Assembly: GCA_028869255.1 (NCBI GenBank)
Contig: CP110972.1
Coordinates: forward strand, 2,175,001-2,239,000
Direction of reading: 5' to 3'
DNA: 64,000 nucleotides
DNA from: Pseudomonas poae
GTDB taxonomy: Bacteria > Pseudomonadota > Gammaproteobacteria > Pseudomonadales > Pseudomonadaceae
Below are positions 1 through 8,520 of the stretch, in pieces. Position 1 is the first letter of the stretch. The number at the start of each line of letters is the position of its first letter. Under the pieces are notes generated by a model. It worked only from the letters and a program-made list of their open reading frames with translations, was not told the origin of the DNA and did not search any database. Made by a program: the position numbers and the translations under genes.

Positions 1-3000
1 TTGCAGTTCGTCCTGGTAATAGAAGTCGCTGGCGGCGTGCTGCTCGCCAAAAAACAGCCAGTTGCGGCCTTGATGCCCCTGGGCCCGGCGCTCCTGCAAA
101 AATGCACGGAACGGCGCCACCCCCGTGCCGGGGCCGATCATGATCATCGGCACGTTGCCGTCGGTGGGTGTACGAAAATGCTTGGACGGTTGTACGAACA
201 CCGGCACTTCGCCGTCGCCGACACGGTCGGCCAGGAAGGTCGAGGACACCCCCTTGCGCTTGCCATAGCGCACGGCGGCCACGGTGAGGTGCACTTCCTG
301 CGGATGAGCCTTGGCGCTGGAGGCAATCGAATACAGGCGTGGTTGCAGGCGCTTGAGGGTGCCAAGCAATTCATCCGCCGAGCAGTCGATGGGGTATTCC
401 TGCAGCACATCCACCAGTTGGCGGCCCCATAGCCAGGCTTTCAGTTCGGCCTTGTGCTCGGGCCTGAGCAATTGCTCAAGGCCCGAATTGGCGCTGCGCT
501 CGGCGATAAATGCGAGGGTCTCGCTGCTGGGCCGGGCGATTTCGAAGTGCTGGGTCAGTGCCTGTTGCAGCGGTACATCACCAAAGGTGTCGATGTTCAC
601 GCTGGTACCGGCGCCCAGGTGGGTCAGGTCCAGCAGTTCGCTCACCAGCTCGGGGCAGTTGCGCGGTCGTACGCCGAGGGCATCGCCGGCTTCATAGGTC
701 AGGCCGGAGTCGGCCAGGTCGAGGGCAAACTGGCGGGTCTCCTTGTGGGCACTGTGCGGGTTCAGGTGCCGGTTGAGCAGCAGCCGTGAGCCATGCAGCT
801 TGGTTTTGCCGGCGGGGGTCGCGAGGGTGACGGGCTTTGCCGGGTTGAGGGTTTGCTGGAACCGGGTCAGCCAGGCATCGGCGCGTTCTTCGAATTCGGT
901 GTCGCAGTCGACGCGTTCCAGCAAGCGCGTGGCGCCCAGTTCCAGCAGGCGCTGGTCGAGTTGCTTGCCGTGGTGGCAGAACTGGTCGTAATTTGGATCG
1001 CCCAGGGCCAATACCGCAAAACGCAGGGATTCCAGGCGAGTGTCGGCGCTCTTGAGGCTGTGCCAGAAGCCCTCGCCATTGTCCGGTGGGTCGCCGTCGC
1101 CGAAGGTGCTGCTGATCAGCGCCAGGTTTTGCGTGCTCGCCAATTTGCTCGGCGGGAAGTCGGCCATGGCGCTCAGCTCCACGCTGATACCGGCGTCGCG
1201 CAGGCGCTGGGCGAACCGCCCGGCGAGGGCTTCGGCATTGCCGGTTTGCGAGGCCCATAACAGGGTGACGGCCGAGGAGGGCAGCGCGGCCACTTCAGCC
1301 GCCTCTGCACGGCTGAACAAGCCCGCGAGCAAACCGTCCAGCCACAACCGCGATTCCCTGGCCAGCGGCGCACTGGTCGGCATCACCGGTACACCGGCCA
1401 CCTGGCGCCCGGCATTCGATTGCAGACCGCTGAGGAAGCCCGCGAGGTAAGTGCGCTCGCTGTCGCTCAGTTGCGGCGTCGGCACGTTACGGAGGCCGGT
1501 GATTTCGGCGAAGGCGTCGAGGTGCGACATGGCGGGGTCCTCTGTGGAAGGCGAAAGGAATGCATGGTCGATCAACTCGACCCGCGCCAGCGCAACGGCG
1601 CAGAACTTGAACTCCGGCTGCAGCGAGATCGGGTCGACCGCGTCGTTGGTCACGGCATTGATCGCGAGGTTTTCGCCAAACACATCGTTCCAGTGAAACG
1701 GCGCAAAACAGTTGCCGGGGCGCACACGGTCGGTGACCACCGCCGGCAGCACGGCGCGCCCGCGCAGGGAACGCACTTCGACGTGGTCTTTGTCCTTGAT
1801 ACCCAGGTGGGCGGCGTCTTCGGGGTGCAGTTCAACGAACGGGCCGGGGTTGAGTTTATTCAGCGTGGCGACTTTGCCGGTCTTGGTCAGGGTGTGCCAT
1901 TGGTGCTGCAGGCGGCCGGTGTTGAGCACGAAGGGGAAGGCTTGGTCGGGCATCTCCGCCGGCGGCATATGCGGGCGGGCGAGGAACTGGCCCTTGCCGT
2001 TTTCGGTGGCGAACTTGAGGGTGTTGCCGTGCCGGTAGCGGATCGGGTTGCGGTCCGCGCCGTCATCGGCTGCACAGGGCCACTGCAAGGGTTTTTCACG
2101 CAAACGCTGGTGGCTGGCGCCGCGAATGTCATAGCCGGTCTTGGGGTTCCAGGCGCGTTTGATTTCGTCGAATACCTCGGCGGCGGATGCATAGGTGAAC
2201 GCCTCGGCAAACCCCATTTCGCAGGCGACCCTGGCGATAATCTGCCAATCGGGCAAGGTCTCGCCGGGGGCGTCGACGGCTTTTTGCATCAAGGTCAGGT
2301 TGCGCTCGGAGTTGATCATCACTCCTTCGGCCTCGGCCCACAGCGCGCCGGGCAAGAGGATATCGGCGTAGCGGTTGGTCTCGGTGTCGAGGAAGGCGTC
2401 CTGGGTGATCACCAGTTCGGCGGCCTGCAAGCCTTCGATGACTTTGCGCCGATTGGGCGCGCTGGCCACCGGGTTGGTGCAGATGATCCAGCAGGCTTTG
2501 ATTTGCCCCGCGGCCATCTGCTCGAACATCGCCACGGTGCCGCCGCCGACCTTGCGCGGCAAGCTGCCGGACGGCAGTTGCCACAGGTCTTCGATAAAGG
2601 CGCGGTCGGCCTCGACCAGCACCGAGCGCTGCCCCGGCAGGCCCGGGCCCATGTAGCCCATTTCGCGACCGCCCATGGCGTTGGGTTGGCCGGTCAGGGA
2701 AAACGGCCCGCTGCCGGGGCGGCAGATGGCGCCGGTGGCCAGGTGCAGGTTGCACAGCGCGTTGGTGTTCCAGGTGCCATGGGTGCTCTGGTTAAGGCCC
2801 ATGGTCCAGCAACTCATCCACTCGGCGGCCTGGCCGATCCAGTCGGCGGCTTGGCGGATATCCGCTTCGGGCAGGCCGGTGATTTCAGCCACGGTGTGTG
2901 GCGGGTAGTCCTCCAGGAACCCGGGCATGGCGTCCCAGCCTTCGGTAAACGCGGCGATAAAACCCGGGTCGGTGTGGCCGTTTTTCACCAGCAGGTGCAA

Positions 3001-3684
3001 CAGGCCATTGAGCAGGGCAAGGTCGGTGCCAGGCTTGATCGGCAGGAACAGGTTGGCCTTGTCCGCCGTGGCGCTGCGCCGGGGGTCGACCACGATCAGC
3101 TTCGCCCCGGCCTTGACCCGGTCCATCATGCGCAGGAACAGGATCGGGTGACAGTCGGCCATGTTGGCGCCGATCACGAAGAACAGGTCGGCGCGGTCGA
3201 AGTCCTCATAGGAGCCGGGCGGCCCGTCGGAGCCCAGGGACAGTTTGTAGCCGCTGCCGGCGCTGGCCATGCACAGGCGGGAGTTGGATTCGATGTTGTT
3301 GGTGCGCACAAAACCCTTGGCCAGTTTATTGATCAGGTACTGGGCTTCCAGCGACATCTGCCCGGACACGTAGAAGGCCAGCGCATCGGGCCCGTGGGTA
3401 TCGAGCAGGTGACGCAAGCGGTTGGCCGTCTCGCTGATGGCCTTGTCCATGGCGATGCGCACCGGGTCGGCTTCGCGCTTTTCGCGCAGGTAGGCGTTTT
3501 CCATGCGGCCGGACTCGGCGATGGCTTGCCCGCAGGTGGTGCCTTTGGTGCACAGGCGGCCGAAGTTGGTGGGGTGGGCCTTGTCGCCGATCACCTTGAC
3601 CACCTTGTTGTGCTCGACCTGCATGACGATGCCGCAGCCCACACCACAATAGGGGCACACGCTGCGCACGTTTTGAATTGCCAT
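1..3684 (-). CDS. nasA: Assimilatory nitrate reductase fused to CysJ-like flavoprotein (partial, 3' end outside window)
   Basis: Reduces nitrate to nitrite in the cytoplasm with its own flavin electron input. The frame stays open from ATG 3684 to base 1, 1228 codons. N-terminal cysteines C10, C13, C17 and C45 (CPYCGVGC) form the 4Fe-4S site, followed by a molybdopterin oxidoreductase domain to about residue 760. A CysJ-type module follows: flavodoxin domain from about 805 (LLWASQTGNAEALAG), FAD motif RLYSIAS near 1116 and nucleotide motif GPGTGVAPFRAF near 1180. Classical NasA lacks the flavodoxin/FNR part; such bifunctional nitrate reductase/sulfite reductase flavoproteins are known in pseudomonads. 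GAGG lies 8 bases before the start. Divergent from nirB, with a sigma-54-like promoter and leader terminator. The last part of the NADPH domain lies outside the window. Confidence 0.93.
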   Translation of the reverse strand, partial: MAIQNVRSVCPYCGVGCGIVMQVEHNKVVKVIGDKAHPTNFGRLCTKGTTCGQAIAESGRMENAYLREKREADPVRIAMDKAISETANRLRHLLDTHGPDALAFYVSGQMSLEAQYLINKLAKGFVRTNNIESNSRLCMASAGSGYKLSLGSDGPPGSYEDFDRADLFFVIGANMADCHPILFLRMMDRVKAGAKLIVVDPRRSATADKANLFLPIKPGTDLALLNGLLHLLVKNGHTDPGFIAAFTEGWDAMPGFLEDYPPHTVAEITGLPEADIRQAADWIGQAAEWMSCWTMGLNQSTHGTWNTNALCNLHLATGAICRPGSGPFSLTGQPNAMGGREMGYMGPGLPGQRSVLVEADRAFIEDLWQLPSGSLPRKVGGGTVAMFEQMAAGQIKACWIICTNPVASAPNRRKVIEGLQAAELVITQDAFLDTETNRYADILLPGALWAEAEGVMINSERNLTLMQKAVDAPGETLPDWQIIARVACEMGFAEAFTYASAAEVFDEIKRAWNPKTGYDIRGASHQRLREKPLQWPCAADDGADRNPIRYRHGNTLKFATENGKGQFLARPHMPPAEMPDQAFPFVLNTGRLQHQWHTLTKTGKVATLNKLNPGPFVELHPEDAAHLGIKDKDHVEVRSLRGRAVLPAVVTDRVRPGNCFAPFHWNDVFGENLAINAVTNDAVDPISLQPEFKFCAVALARVELIDHAFLSPSTEDPAMSHLDAFAEITGLRNVPTPQLSDSERTYLAGFLSGLQSNAGRQVAGVPVMPTSAPLARESRLWLDGLLAGLFSRAEAAEVAALPSSAVTLLWASQTGNAEALAGRFAQRLRDAGISVELSAMADFPPSKLASTQNLALISSTFGDGDPPDNGEGFWHSLKSADTRLESLRFAVLALGDPNYDQFCHHGKQLDQRLLELGATRLLERVDCDTEFEERADAWLTRFQQTLNPAKPVTLATPAGKTKLHGSRLLLNRHLNPHSAHKETRQFALDLADSGLTYEAGDALGVRPRNCPELVSELLDLTHLGAGTSVNIDTFGDVPLQQALTQHFEIARPSSETLAFIAERSANSGLEQLLRPEHKAELKAWLWGRQLVDVLQEYPIDCSADELLGTLKRLQPRLYSIASSAKAHPQEVHLTVAAVRYGKRKGVSSTFLADRVGDGEVPVFVQPSKHFRTPTDGNVPMIMIGPGTGVAPFRAFLQERRAQGHQGRNWLFFGEQHAASDFYYQDELQ

Positions 3685-3715
3685 CCGTAACCCTCGAAAC
3701 TTATTTGCCGCCAAC

Positions 3716-3765
3716 AAAAAAAGCGCCCTGCAGCCCTCCGTTGGAAACGGGGGCTGCACGGCGCC
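3716..3765 (-). terminator. Intrinsic terminator inside the nasA leader (attenuator)
   Basis: Read on the minus strand, a long stem (GCGCC/GGCGC, then TGCAGCCC/GGGCTGCA, then CCGTT/AACGG) with a TCC loop is followed by seven T. It lies between the predicted nasA start point near 3804 and the ATG at 3684, so it would stop transcription before the gene unless antiterminated. Nitrate-responsive ANTAR antitermination (NasR/NasT) is the known mechanism for such leaders. I did not find a clear ANNGNN hexaloop upstream on this side. Confidence 0.75.
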
Positions 3766-3814
3766 TTTGTCGTGAGTGGGCAATCAGCGTTGACTGCTTG
3801 GTAGGTGTCTCCCT

Positions 3815-3830
3815 AGCAAGTCACGCGCCA
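3815..3830 (-). promoter_or_regulatory. Sigma-54-like promoter of nasA
   Basis: TGGCGC-N5-TTGCT on the minus strand, with GG and GC at the required -24/-12 spacing. One base differs from TGGCAC-N5-TTGCW. It predicts a start near 3804 and a leader of about 120 nt that contains the terminator. Confidence 0.65.
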
Positions 3831-3978
3831 GGTTTGACGCCGGCCTGTTCTAACGGGAGCACGCGCCCTCGCCACCGAAGCGGGCGTGCACGCTTATGAA
3901 GCGCAGCGCACCAGTTGGAGGCGTGTCGGGTCGCGACGGATACCGCTTGGAGCCATTGAAATGGGCATATCCGCCGGT

Positions 3979-3994
3979 TGGCACGGCGCCTGCA
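3979..3994 (+). promoter_or_regulatory. Sigma-54-like promoter of nirBD
   Basis: TGGCAC-N5-CTGCA with correct -24/-12 spacing and a single mismatch to consensus. It predicts a start near 4006 and a leader of about 160 nt. Upstream, TGCAC (3887-3891) and GCGCA (3901-3905) are 9 bases apart, so they do not form a clean 17-bp NtrC box. Confidence 0.7.
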
Positions 3995-4050
3995 AGTCCA
4001 CCTGCAACCCACTCGGTCAACGACGATCGACTACAAGGGCAATAGCGGTA

Positions 4051-4072
4051 GATCCGGCGCAGTCGCCGGATC
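4051..4072 (+). promoter_or_regulatory. nirB leader hairpin P1
   Basis: Perfect inverted repeat GATCCGGCG/CGCCGGATC around CAGT. Drawn as a hexaloop the loop is GCAGTC, with the conserved G at position 4 but G instead of A at position 1. It lies 17 bases upstream of P2, the tandem layout of ANTAR-protein RNA targets. Confidence 0.5.
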
Positions 4073-4089
4073 CGATCCCGCAATAAGAA

Positions 4090-4105
4090 CAGGCAAAGAC
4101 GCCTG
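4090..4105 (+). promoter_or_regulatory. nirB leader hairpin P2 with ANTAR-type hexaloop
   Basis: CAGGC-AAAGAC-GCCTG. The six-base loop has A at position 1 and G at position 4, as required for RNA recognition by ANTAR antiterminators such as NasR and NasT. Its 3' half (4099-4105) is also the 5' half of the terminator stem, so P2 and the terminator cannot form together. Confidence 0.65.
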
Positions 4106-4133
4106 GAACCGCAAGGTTTCAGGCGTTTTTTTT
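4099..4133 (+). terminator. Intrinsic terminator in the nirB leader (attenuator)
   Basis: A 12-bp stem ACGCCTGGAACC/GGTTTCAGGCGT (one G-U) closed by a GCAA tetraloop and followed by eight T. It stands 30-40 bases before the nirB start and downstream of the predicted promoter, so it acts as an attenuator for nirBD. Confidence 0.8.
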
Positions 4134-4164
4134 TGCTTTTTTAAACCGTGATGAGCGTTGTCGG

Positions 4165-6717
4165 GTGCTTGATATGAATAAACAGCTGAAAAACCTGATC
4201 GTCGTTGGCAATGGCATGGTCGGTCACCATTGTGTCGAGCAACTGATCGAGCGCGGTGCGCTGCAGCATTACCAGTTGCATGTGTTCAGCGAAGAGCCGA
4301 TGCGCGCTTATGACCGTGTGCATCTGTCCGAGTACTTCACCGGCCGCGATGCCGAATCGTTGGCATTGTCCGAGGCGGCGCTGTATCAGACGCCGGGTGT
4401 GACCTTGCACCTGGGCGTGCCGGTGCTGGAGATCGACCGTGCCCGGCGTGAGGTGATCACAGCCAATGGCTGCGTGGCGTATGACCATTTGGTGCTGGCC
4501 ACCGGCTCTTATCCGTTCGTGCCGCCAATCGAAGGCGCCGAGGGCAATTCGCGGCTGGTGTACCGCACTCTCCAAGACCTCGATGCGATCCGCGCTGCGG
4601 CGGCCAACGCCCGGCGCGGGGTGGTGGTCGGCGGTGGACTGTTGGGCCTGGAGGCTGCCAACGCCCTGAAGAGCCTGGGCCTTGAGGCGCATGTGGTGGA
4701 GTTCGCGCCGCGCCTGATGCCGGTGCAGCTGGATGATTTTGGCGGCCTGGCACTCAAGGCCCAGATCGAACGGTTGGGCGTCGGTGTGCACTTGTCCCGC
4801 GCCACTGCCTCGATCAGTGCGGGCGAGCAGTACCGCTACCGCATGAACTTTGCCAATGACGAATTTCTGGAAACCGACCTGATTGTGTTCTCCGCCGGGA
4901 TCCGCGCCCAGGATGCCCTGGCCCGCCAGGCTGGCCTTGAGATCGGCCCACGCGGTGGGGTGGTGATCAATGACGAGTGCCTGAGCTGCGACCCGCATAT
5001 CTACGCGATCGGCGAGTGCGCGTCCTGGAACGGCAGCCTGTTCGGCCTGGTTGCGCCGGGCTATCAGATGGCGCGTGGCGTGGCCGCCCTGTTGTGCGAG
5101 CAGGCCGCCGAGCCCTTTATCGGGGCCGATATGTCGACCAAGCTCAAATTGCTGGGCGTGGACGTGGGCTCCATCGGCGACGCCCACGCCCACACGCCGG
5201 GTGCGCGCAGCTACCAATTTATCGACGAGGCCAGCGCCAGCTACCGGCGCCTGGTGGTGGATGCGAGTGGCAAGCATGTGATCGGCGCGGTGCTGGTCGG
5301 CGACAACAGCTACTACGACACCCTGCTGCAATACATGCAGAACAGCATCGCGCTGCCGTCGGAACCGGCCAGCCTGATCCTGCCGTCCTCGTCTGGCGCG
5401 CCGACCCTCGGCCCGGGCGCCTTGCCGGAGTCGGCCACGGTTTGCTCGTGCCATAACGTGACCAAAGGCGCGATCTGCGCGGCCATCGACGGCGGTTGCA
5501 GCGACCTCGGCTTGCTCAAATCCCAGACCAAGGCGTGCACCGGCTGCGGTGGCTGCGCCGGGTTGCTCAAGCAGGTATTCGAGCACGAGCTGATTGCCCG
5601 TGGCGTCAGCGTCGACAAGAGCCTGTGCGAACATTTCGCCTACACCCGTCAGGAGCTGTATGCCCTGGTGCGCGTAGAAGGAGTGACCACGTTCGAGGAA
5701 CTGCTGGCCAGGCACGGCCGTGGCCACACCGGTTGCGATGTGTGCAAACCGGCGGTGGGCTCGATCCTGGCCTCGTGCTGGAACCAGCCGATCATGGACG
5801 CCTCCCTGGTGCCGCTGCAGGACACCAACGACACCTTCATGGCCAATATGCAGAAGAACGGCACCTACTCGGTGGTGCCTCGGATTCCGGGCGGTGAGAT
5901 CACCGCCGACAAGCTGATCGTGATTGGCGAAGTGGCGAAGAAATACGACCTCTACACCAAAATCACCGGCGGCCAGCGCATCGACCTGTTTGGCGCGCAG
6001 TTGCATGAGCTGCCGGACATCTGGGCCGAGCTGATCGCCGCGGGCTTTGAAACCGGGCATGCCTATGGCAAGTCCACGCGTACCGTGAAGTCTTGCGTGG
6101 GCAGTACCTGGTGCCGCTACGGGGTGCAGGACAGCGTGAAAATGGCGCTGCTGATCGAGGACCGCTACAAGGGTCTGCGCTCGCCGCACAAGCTCAAGTT
6201 TGCGGTGTCCGGCTGCACCCGCGAGTGCGCCGAGGCCCAGAGCAAAGACGTGGGCGTGATCGCCACCGAGAAGGGCTGGAACCTGTATATCGCCGGCAAT
6301 GGCGGCATGCGCCCGCGCCATGCGGAACTGTTCGCCACCGACCTGGATGACGCCACGCTGATCCAGTACATCGACCGCTTCCTGATGTTCTACATCCGCA
6401 CCGCCGACAAGCTGCAGCGCACCTCGGTGTGGCGCGAAAGCCTGGAAGGCGGCCTGGATTTTCTCAAGGACGTGATCCTGCACGACAGCCTGGGCCTGGG
6501 CGCGGAACTCGAAGCGCAGATGCAGCTGGTGGTGGACCGCTATGAATGCGAGTGGGCCAATGCCCTCAAGGACCCGGAAAAACTCAAGCGTTTCCGCACC
6601 TTCGTCAACGACAAACGCCCCGACCCGGACATCCACTTTGTCCAGGAACGCGGCCAGCGTCGGCCGATCATGGCTGCTGAACTCAACCTGATTCCCGTCA
6701 TCGAGGAGATTGCCTGA
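4165..6717 (+). CDS. nirB: NADH-dependent nitrite reductase, large subunit
   Basis: Cytoplasmic assimilatory enzyme reducing nitrite to ammonium with NADH; 850 residues, usual length. N-terminal FAD/NADH oxidoreductase domain (VVGNGMVGHH at about 14, VVVGGGLLGLEAANAL at about 155), a BFD-type 2Fe-2S region (CSCHNV and CTGCGGC, about 430-465), then the sulfite/nitrite reductase part with siroheme/4Fe-4S cysteines C644, C650, C684 and C688 (CVGSTWC, SGCTREC). Start is GTG 4165 or ATG 4174 (MNKQLKN); neither has a strong Shine-Dalgarno, and ATG 4174 is equally plausible. Overlaps nirD by one base. Transcription is likely gated by the leader terminator and its ANTAR-type hairpin. Confidence 0.96.
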   Translation: MLDMNKQLKNLIVVGNGMVGHHCVEQLIERGALQHYQLHVFSEEPMRAYDRVHLSEYFTGRDAESLALSEAALYQTPGVTLHLGVPVLEIDRARREVITANGCVAYDHLVLATGSYPFVPPIEGAEGNSRLVYRTLQDLDAIRAAAANARRGVVVGGGLLGLEAANALKSLGLEAHVVEFAPRLMPVQLDDFGGLALKAQIERLGVGVHLSRATASISAGEQYRYRMNFANDEFLETDLIVFSAGIRAQDALARQAGLEIGPRGGVVINDECLSCDPHIYAIGECASWNGSLFGLVAPGYQMARGVAALLCEQAAEPFIGADMSTKLKLLGVDVGSIGDAHAHTPGARSYQFIDEASASYRRLVVDASGKHVIGAVLVGDNSYYDTLLQYMQNSIALPSEPASLILPSSSGAPTLGPGALPESATVCSCHNVTKGAICAAIDGGCSDLGLLKSQTKACTGCGGCAGLLKQVFEHELIARGVSVDKSLCEHFAYTRQELYALVRVEGVTTFEELLARHGRGHTGCDVCKPAVGSILASCWNQPIMDASLVPLQDTNDTFMANMQKNGTYSVVPRIPGGEITADKLIVIGEVAKKYDLYTKITGGQRIDLFGAQLHELPDIWAELIAAGFETGHAYGKSTRTVKSCVGSTWCRYGVQDSVKMALLIEDRYKGLRSPHKLKFAVSGCTRECAEAQSKDVGVIATEKGWNLYIAGNGGMRPRHAELFATDLDDATLIQYIDRFLMFYIRTADKLQRTSVWRESLEGGLDFLKDVILHDSLGLGAELEAQMQLVVDRYECEWANALKDPEKLKRFRTFVNDKRPDPDIHFVQERGQRRPIMAAELNLIPVIEEIA

Positions 6718-7076
6718 TGAACCAGCCCAACCCGCAGCAAAACCTCGCCACCTGGAAAAGCGTGTGCAATGAGCAAGACCTGGTGCGCGACTCCGGCGTG
6801 GTGGTGTGGCTGGACGGCGCGCAGGTGGCGCTGTTCTACCTGCCGGGCGCGCAGGACCAGACCCTCTACGCCATCGACAACCATGACCCGCAATCCGGTG
6901 CCAACGTGATCGGTCGCGGCCTGGTCGGCAGCATCAAGGGCGAGCTGGTGGTGGCCGCGCCGATCTACAAGCAGCATTACCGTCTGCAAGACGGCCAATG
7001 CCTGGAGGCGCCGCACCAACTGCGGGTGTGGCCGGTGCGGCTCAATGGCGGGGTAGTGGAGTTGGGCGTGGACTGA
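6717..7076 (+). CDS. nirD: Nitrite reductase small subunit
   Basis: A 119-residue partner of NirB. It has the Rieske-like fold of the NirD family (AIDNHDPQSGANVIGRG, IYKQHYRLQDGQC) but none of the Cys/His ligand pairs of true Rieske proteins, as is normal for NirD. The ATG overlaps the nirB stop (TGATG), so the two are translationally coupled. Followed by a REP-type hairpin. Confidence 0.95.
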   Translation: MNQPNPQQNLATWKSVCNEQDLVRDSGVVVWLDGAQVALFYLPGAQDQTLYAIDNHDPQSGANVIGRGLVGSIKGELVVAAPIYKQHYRLQDGQCLEAPHQLRVWPVRLNGGVVELGVD

Positions 7077-7095
7077 TACGCCTGGGCCAAAATGT

Positions 7096-7117
7096 GGGAG
7101 CGGGCAAGCCCGCTCCC
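7096..7117. repeat. REP-type inverted repeat between converging genes
   Basis: GGGAGCGGGC-AA-GCCCGCTCCC, a perfect 10-bp stem preceded by GT on the left. It is the common P. fluorescens-group REP hairpin. Lying between nirD and the converging substrate-binding gene, it may also end transcription on both sides. Confidence 0.7.
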
Positions 7118-7131
7118 CCCTTTGAGCTGCG

Positions 7132-8463
7132 TTACTGTTCCTTGCTGCAATCACGCGGCGTGATGCCTTTTTCCTTGGCGTACTGCGCCGCAGAGGCTTC
7201 GATGATCGGCCGCAACAAGGCGCGGTCGGCCTGCACCCAATCACTGATCAGGTTCCAGCGCTGGCCATCCCATTGCTGGAAGCGTACGGCACCGCCGCCT
7301 TCATGGTCGGCGCAGGACAGTTTCAGCGGTTGTACCAGGCCCTTGGCGCCCAGCGCTTGTAGCCGCGCATCGTCCAGGTTCAGGTGCTCGAACCCCCAGC
7401 GTACTTGCTCGCCGGTGAGCGGTTTTTGGCCGTATTTTTCCTGGGCCAGGCGCAGTGCCTCGACATTCAGAATGCCGTTGACCACGCCCAGGTTGTAATA
7501 CACGGTGCCAAAACGCTTGGGGTCGGCCAGGTTGCCCTTGCCCGCATCCACCACACTTTGCTTGATGCCTTGCAGCACCGGGAAGTCAGTGCCCGAAGGG
7601 TGGGTGGTGATCGAGATAAAGCCCTTGGCGGCAGCACCGGCCGGCACCACGTCTTCTTCCGAGTTGCTCCAGATATTGCCGATGATGTGATCCGCCGGGT
7701 AACCGACTTTTTGCGCGGATTTGAGCGCCACCGGGTTCATCACGCCCCAGCCGCGCAGGATCACCCAATCCGGTTTGAGGCGGCGAATATTCAGCCATTG
7801 CGATTGTTGCTCGTTGCCGGGGTGCGGTACTTCAAGCAGGGTCAGTTCGAAACCGGCGTTTTTCGCCAGGGTTTCCAGGACGCCATTGGTTTCTTTGCCG
7901 TACGGCGAGCCGTGGTAGAGCACCGCGATTTTTTTGCCCTTGAGCTTGTCGGCACCGCCTTCGCGTTGGCCGATGTAATTGATGATCGCCGAAACTTCCG
8001 AATACGGGTTGAGCTGCAGCGGGAACACGTAGGGGAACACGCTGCCGTCGGTGGAGTCGGTGCGACCGTGGTTGATGGTGATCAGCGGTAATTTGTCGGC
8101 CGTCGAGCGTTCCAGTGTGGCGTAGGCGATGCCCACCGACAGCGGGTTGGTGGCCGCTGCCGGGGCACCATTGAGCCCGCCCTTGAGGCGTTCATAGCAC
8201 TCGACGCCTTTTTCCACCACATACTCGGTTTCGCATTCGCTCCAGGTCAACTTGACGCCGTTCACCCCGCCTTTTGCGTTGATGTATTGCAGGTAGTCGA
8301 TAAACCCGCCGAAGAAGCCCGTGCCGCCGGCGGCGTATGGGCCGACCCGGTAGCTCTGCAAGGGGAAGTATTGTTCGTTGGCAGCCTGGGCACCGGCCGA
8401 GAGCCCGGCGGTGATCAAAGCCAGGCCCAATGCCAGGCGGCGCAGCGCTGTACGGTGTGTCAT
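7132..8463 (-). CDS. ABC transporter periplasmic substrate-binding protein (branched-chain amino-acid type)
   Basis: 443 residues with a signal peptide (about residues 1-27, cleavage after AGAQA) and a type 1 periplasmic binding fold (Peripla_BP_6). Motifs include AAGGTGFFGGFIDYLQYINAK, FPLQLNPYSEVSAIINYIGQ and IAVLYHGSPYGKETNG. Last gene of the operon AMP-binding, livG, livH, livM, SBP, 57 bp after livM. The substrate is unknown; Liv-type binding proteins take amino acids, amides, urea or aromatic acids. The sigma-54-like promoter upstream suggests a nitrogen source. Confidence 0.88.
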   Translation of the reverse strand: MTHRTALRRLALGLALITAGLSAGAQAANEQYFPLQSYRVGPYAAGGTGFFGGFIDYLQYINAKGGVNGVKLTWSECETEYVVEKGVECYERLKGGLNGAPAAATNPLSVGIAYATLERSTADKLPLITINHGRTDSTDGSVFPYVFPLQLNPYSEVSAIINYIGQREGGADKLKGKKIAVLYHGSPYGKETNGVLETLAKNAGFELTLLEVPHPGNEQQSQWLNIRRLKPDWVILRGWGVMNPVALKSAQKVGYPADHIIGNIWSNSEEDVVPAGAAAKGFISITTHPSGTDFPVLQGIKQSVVDAGKGNLADPKRFGTVYYNLGVVNGILNVEALRLAQEKYGQKPLTGEQVRWGFEHLNLDDARLQALGAKGLVQPLKLSCADHEGGGAVRFQQWDGQRWNLISDWVQADRALLRPIIEASAAQYAKEKGITPRDCSKEQ

Positions 8464-8520
8464 GGAGGCGGTTCCTCGGGAGAAGCTGGGGGTTGGGGGT
8501 TGGGTAAGAACGCAGCGAAT

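Noticed and set aside
1420..3690. Long plus-strand open frame opposite the nitrate reductase
   Set aside because: Its translation shows no family motif and has the Gly/His/Val/Gln bias of an antisense frame; the minus strand encodes a complete molybdoenzyme with all cluster cysteines.
3685..4164. Small RNA gene in the nasA-nirB gap
   Set aside because: The hairpins are explained by two leader attenuators with their own promoters; no free-standing promoter-terminator unit remains.
4141..6636. Long minus-strand open frame opposite nirB
   Set aside because: Antisense shadow of a high-GC gene; nirB motifs are on the plus strand.
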